Of a DNA stretch of 64,000 bases, positions 63,360-64,000 are shown piece by piece. The notes beneath the pieces were generated by a model. The model saw only the letters and a program-made list of their open reading frames with translations, was not told the origin of the DNA and did no database searches. Position numbers and translations under genes: made by a program. Source of the stretch: Dendrophyllia cribrosa (lineage: Eukaryota; Cnidaria; Anthozoa; Scleractinia; Dendrophylliidae); contig JAJLRJ010000004.1 in assembly GCA_024195265.1 (NCBI GenBank), forward strand, positions 34,486,530-34,550,529, read 5' to 3'. How positions within the stretch are numbered: the first letter of the stretch is position 1; every line of letters starts with the position of its first letter.

Positions 63360-64000
63360 TAACCATGGATTACAGCAGAGGACACAGGAACAGCATTATT
63401 TTGGATTTTGCCTACGGTGTTTGAAGTGAGTCAATATAAAGCCATCGTAAAAGAAAAATTTGCATGGCGCTTTGACTAATTGCGTCTTCGTTTTCACACT
63501 CACGCGAACGAATGATTTAAATTTTCTTGTTTTTTCAACAAAGCTTACACGTGTTTGAATACGCCACCCGTTTCTACCAAACTACTGAAAGGAAAATTTT
63601 CCTGTTAAATACCGTACTCTAGGACTCAAAACAAGGATAGTAACATAGCATATCCGATGGACAGCTAAACTTCCGAATGTGGCTATCTAAATCGTTGTAA
63701 CATAGGATTCACGGTTTTCTCCCCTTGTTTTTTCTTGCAAAACATGATTTAAAACGTGGGATTGACAACTGTATCAAACGCTGAGCAGCACTTTGTAGTA
63801 ATACTGAAAGGTTGTATCAAAAATTTGGAATATCCTTCTTTAATTCTTCAACCCCCAAAAACCAAAATTCATATAAAATCCCAAATTTCATTTTGTTCTC
63901 TGTTCTGAGGGTCACTAAGAAATACTGGTCTATTTTCTAACGGCAATTATATTTTTTCACAGATTAGTCCAAAATCGTTTGTTGCTATTCAGCATAGCCT
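63360..64000 (+). repeat. Segmental duplication, copy B (cut by window end)
   Basis: Diverged copy of 60,020-61,450; it lacks the SINE insertion and continues past the window. Confidence 0.75.

Noticed and set aside
63097..63385. Overlapping minus-strand ORFs of 87-89 codons
   Set aside because: They cross an inverted repeat and part of the segmental duplication, with no motif or splice support.

Overview
This looks like a window of animal nuclear DNA, most likely from a cnidarian and probably an anthozoan such as a stony coral. The evidence is an AT-rich background with introns, a one-exon rhodopsin-class GPCR, very dense miniature inverted-repeat elements, a Penelope-like element, self-cleaving hammerhead motifs and a Maverick/Polinton of the type common in cnidarian genomes. 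The lineage is an inference; nothing here is species-diagnostic.

Layout. 1-3.4 kb: a 5'-truncated Penelope-like element (PLE; reverse transcriptase plus GIY-YIG) joined head-on to an inverted partial copy of itself. 3.5-4.4 kb: a decayed hammerhead motif, a MITE and one well-formed hammerhead ribozyme. 4.6-9.8 kb: the 3' part of a split host gene (six phase-compatible exons, product unknown), with a very long CCTT/CCCT microsatellite and several MITEs in its introns. 10-34 kb: gene-poor DNA filled with MITEs, foldback elements, a LINE 3' end, two more hammerheads (one beside a 232-bp tandem repeat) and a second PLE terminus. 34.3-35.4 kb: the GPCR. 37-39.6 kb: foldbacks, a tandem duplication and a candidate non-autonomous DNA transposon. 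39,862-57,208: a complete-length 17.3-kb Maverick/Polinton. 57.6-58.7 kb: two exons of a possible small secreted protein on the minus strand. 59-64 kb: a tRNA-like copy, a tRNA-derived SINE and a diverged segmental duplication.

The Maverick is the main system. It has about 220-bp terminal inverted repeats, each beginning with a 120-bp palindrome, and a possible 5-bp target duplication (TGGGG). It carries protein-primed DNA polymerase B (broken), a retroviral-type integrase, a packaging ATPase (frameshifted), a double-jelly-roll major capsid protein, a penton-like minor capsid protein, a VLTF3-like zinc-ribbon factor, a YqaJ/lambda-type exonuclease, a zinc-finger protein and about nine further proteins, several with membrane segments. 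No adenovirus-type cysteine protease was recognised. Replication, integration, capsid, packaging and expression functions are therefore represented, but the copy is partly decayed: two TGA stops and two frameshifts in the polymerase, and frameshifts in three other genes.

Three patterns in the Maverick deserve attention. Nearly every gene has a TATATATAC-like motif only about 3-18 nt before its ATG. The two genes that lack one start at an ATGA overlap with the preceding stop codon. In the terminal palindromes, some substitutions are matched between the arms of one hairpin but differ between the two ends of the element. Outside the Maverick, three good hammerhead ribozymes in 14 kb are the most notable signal.
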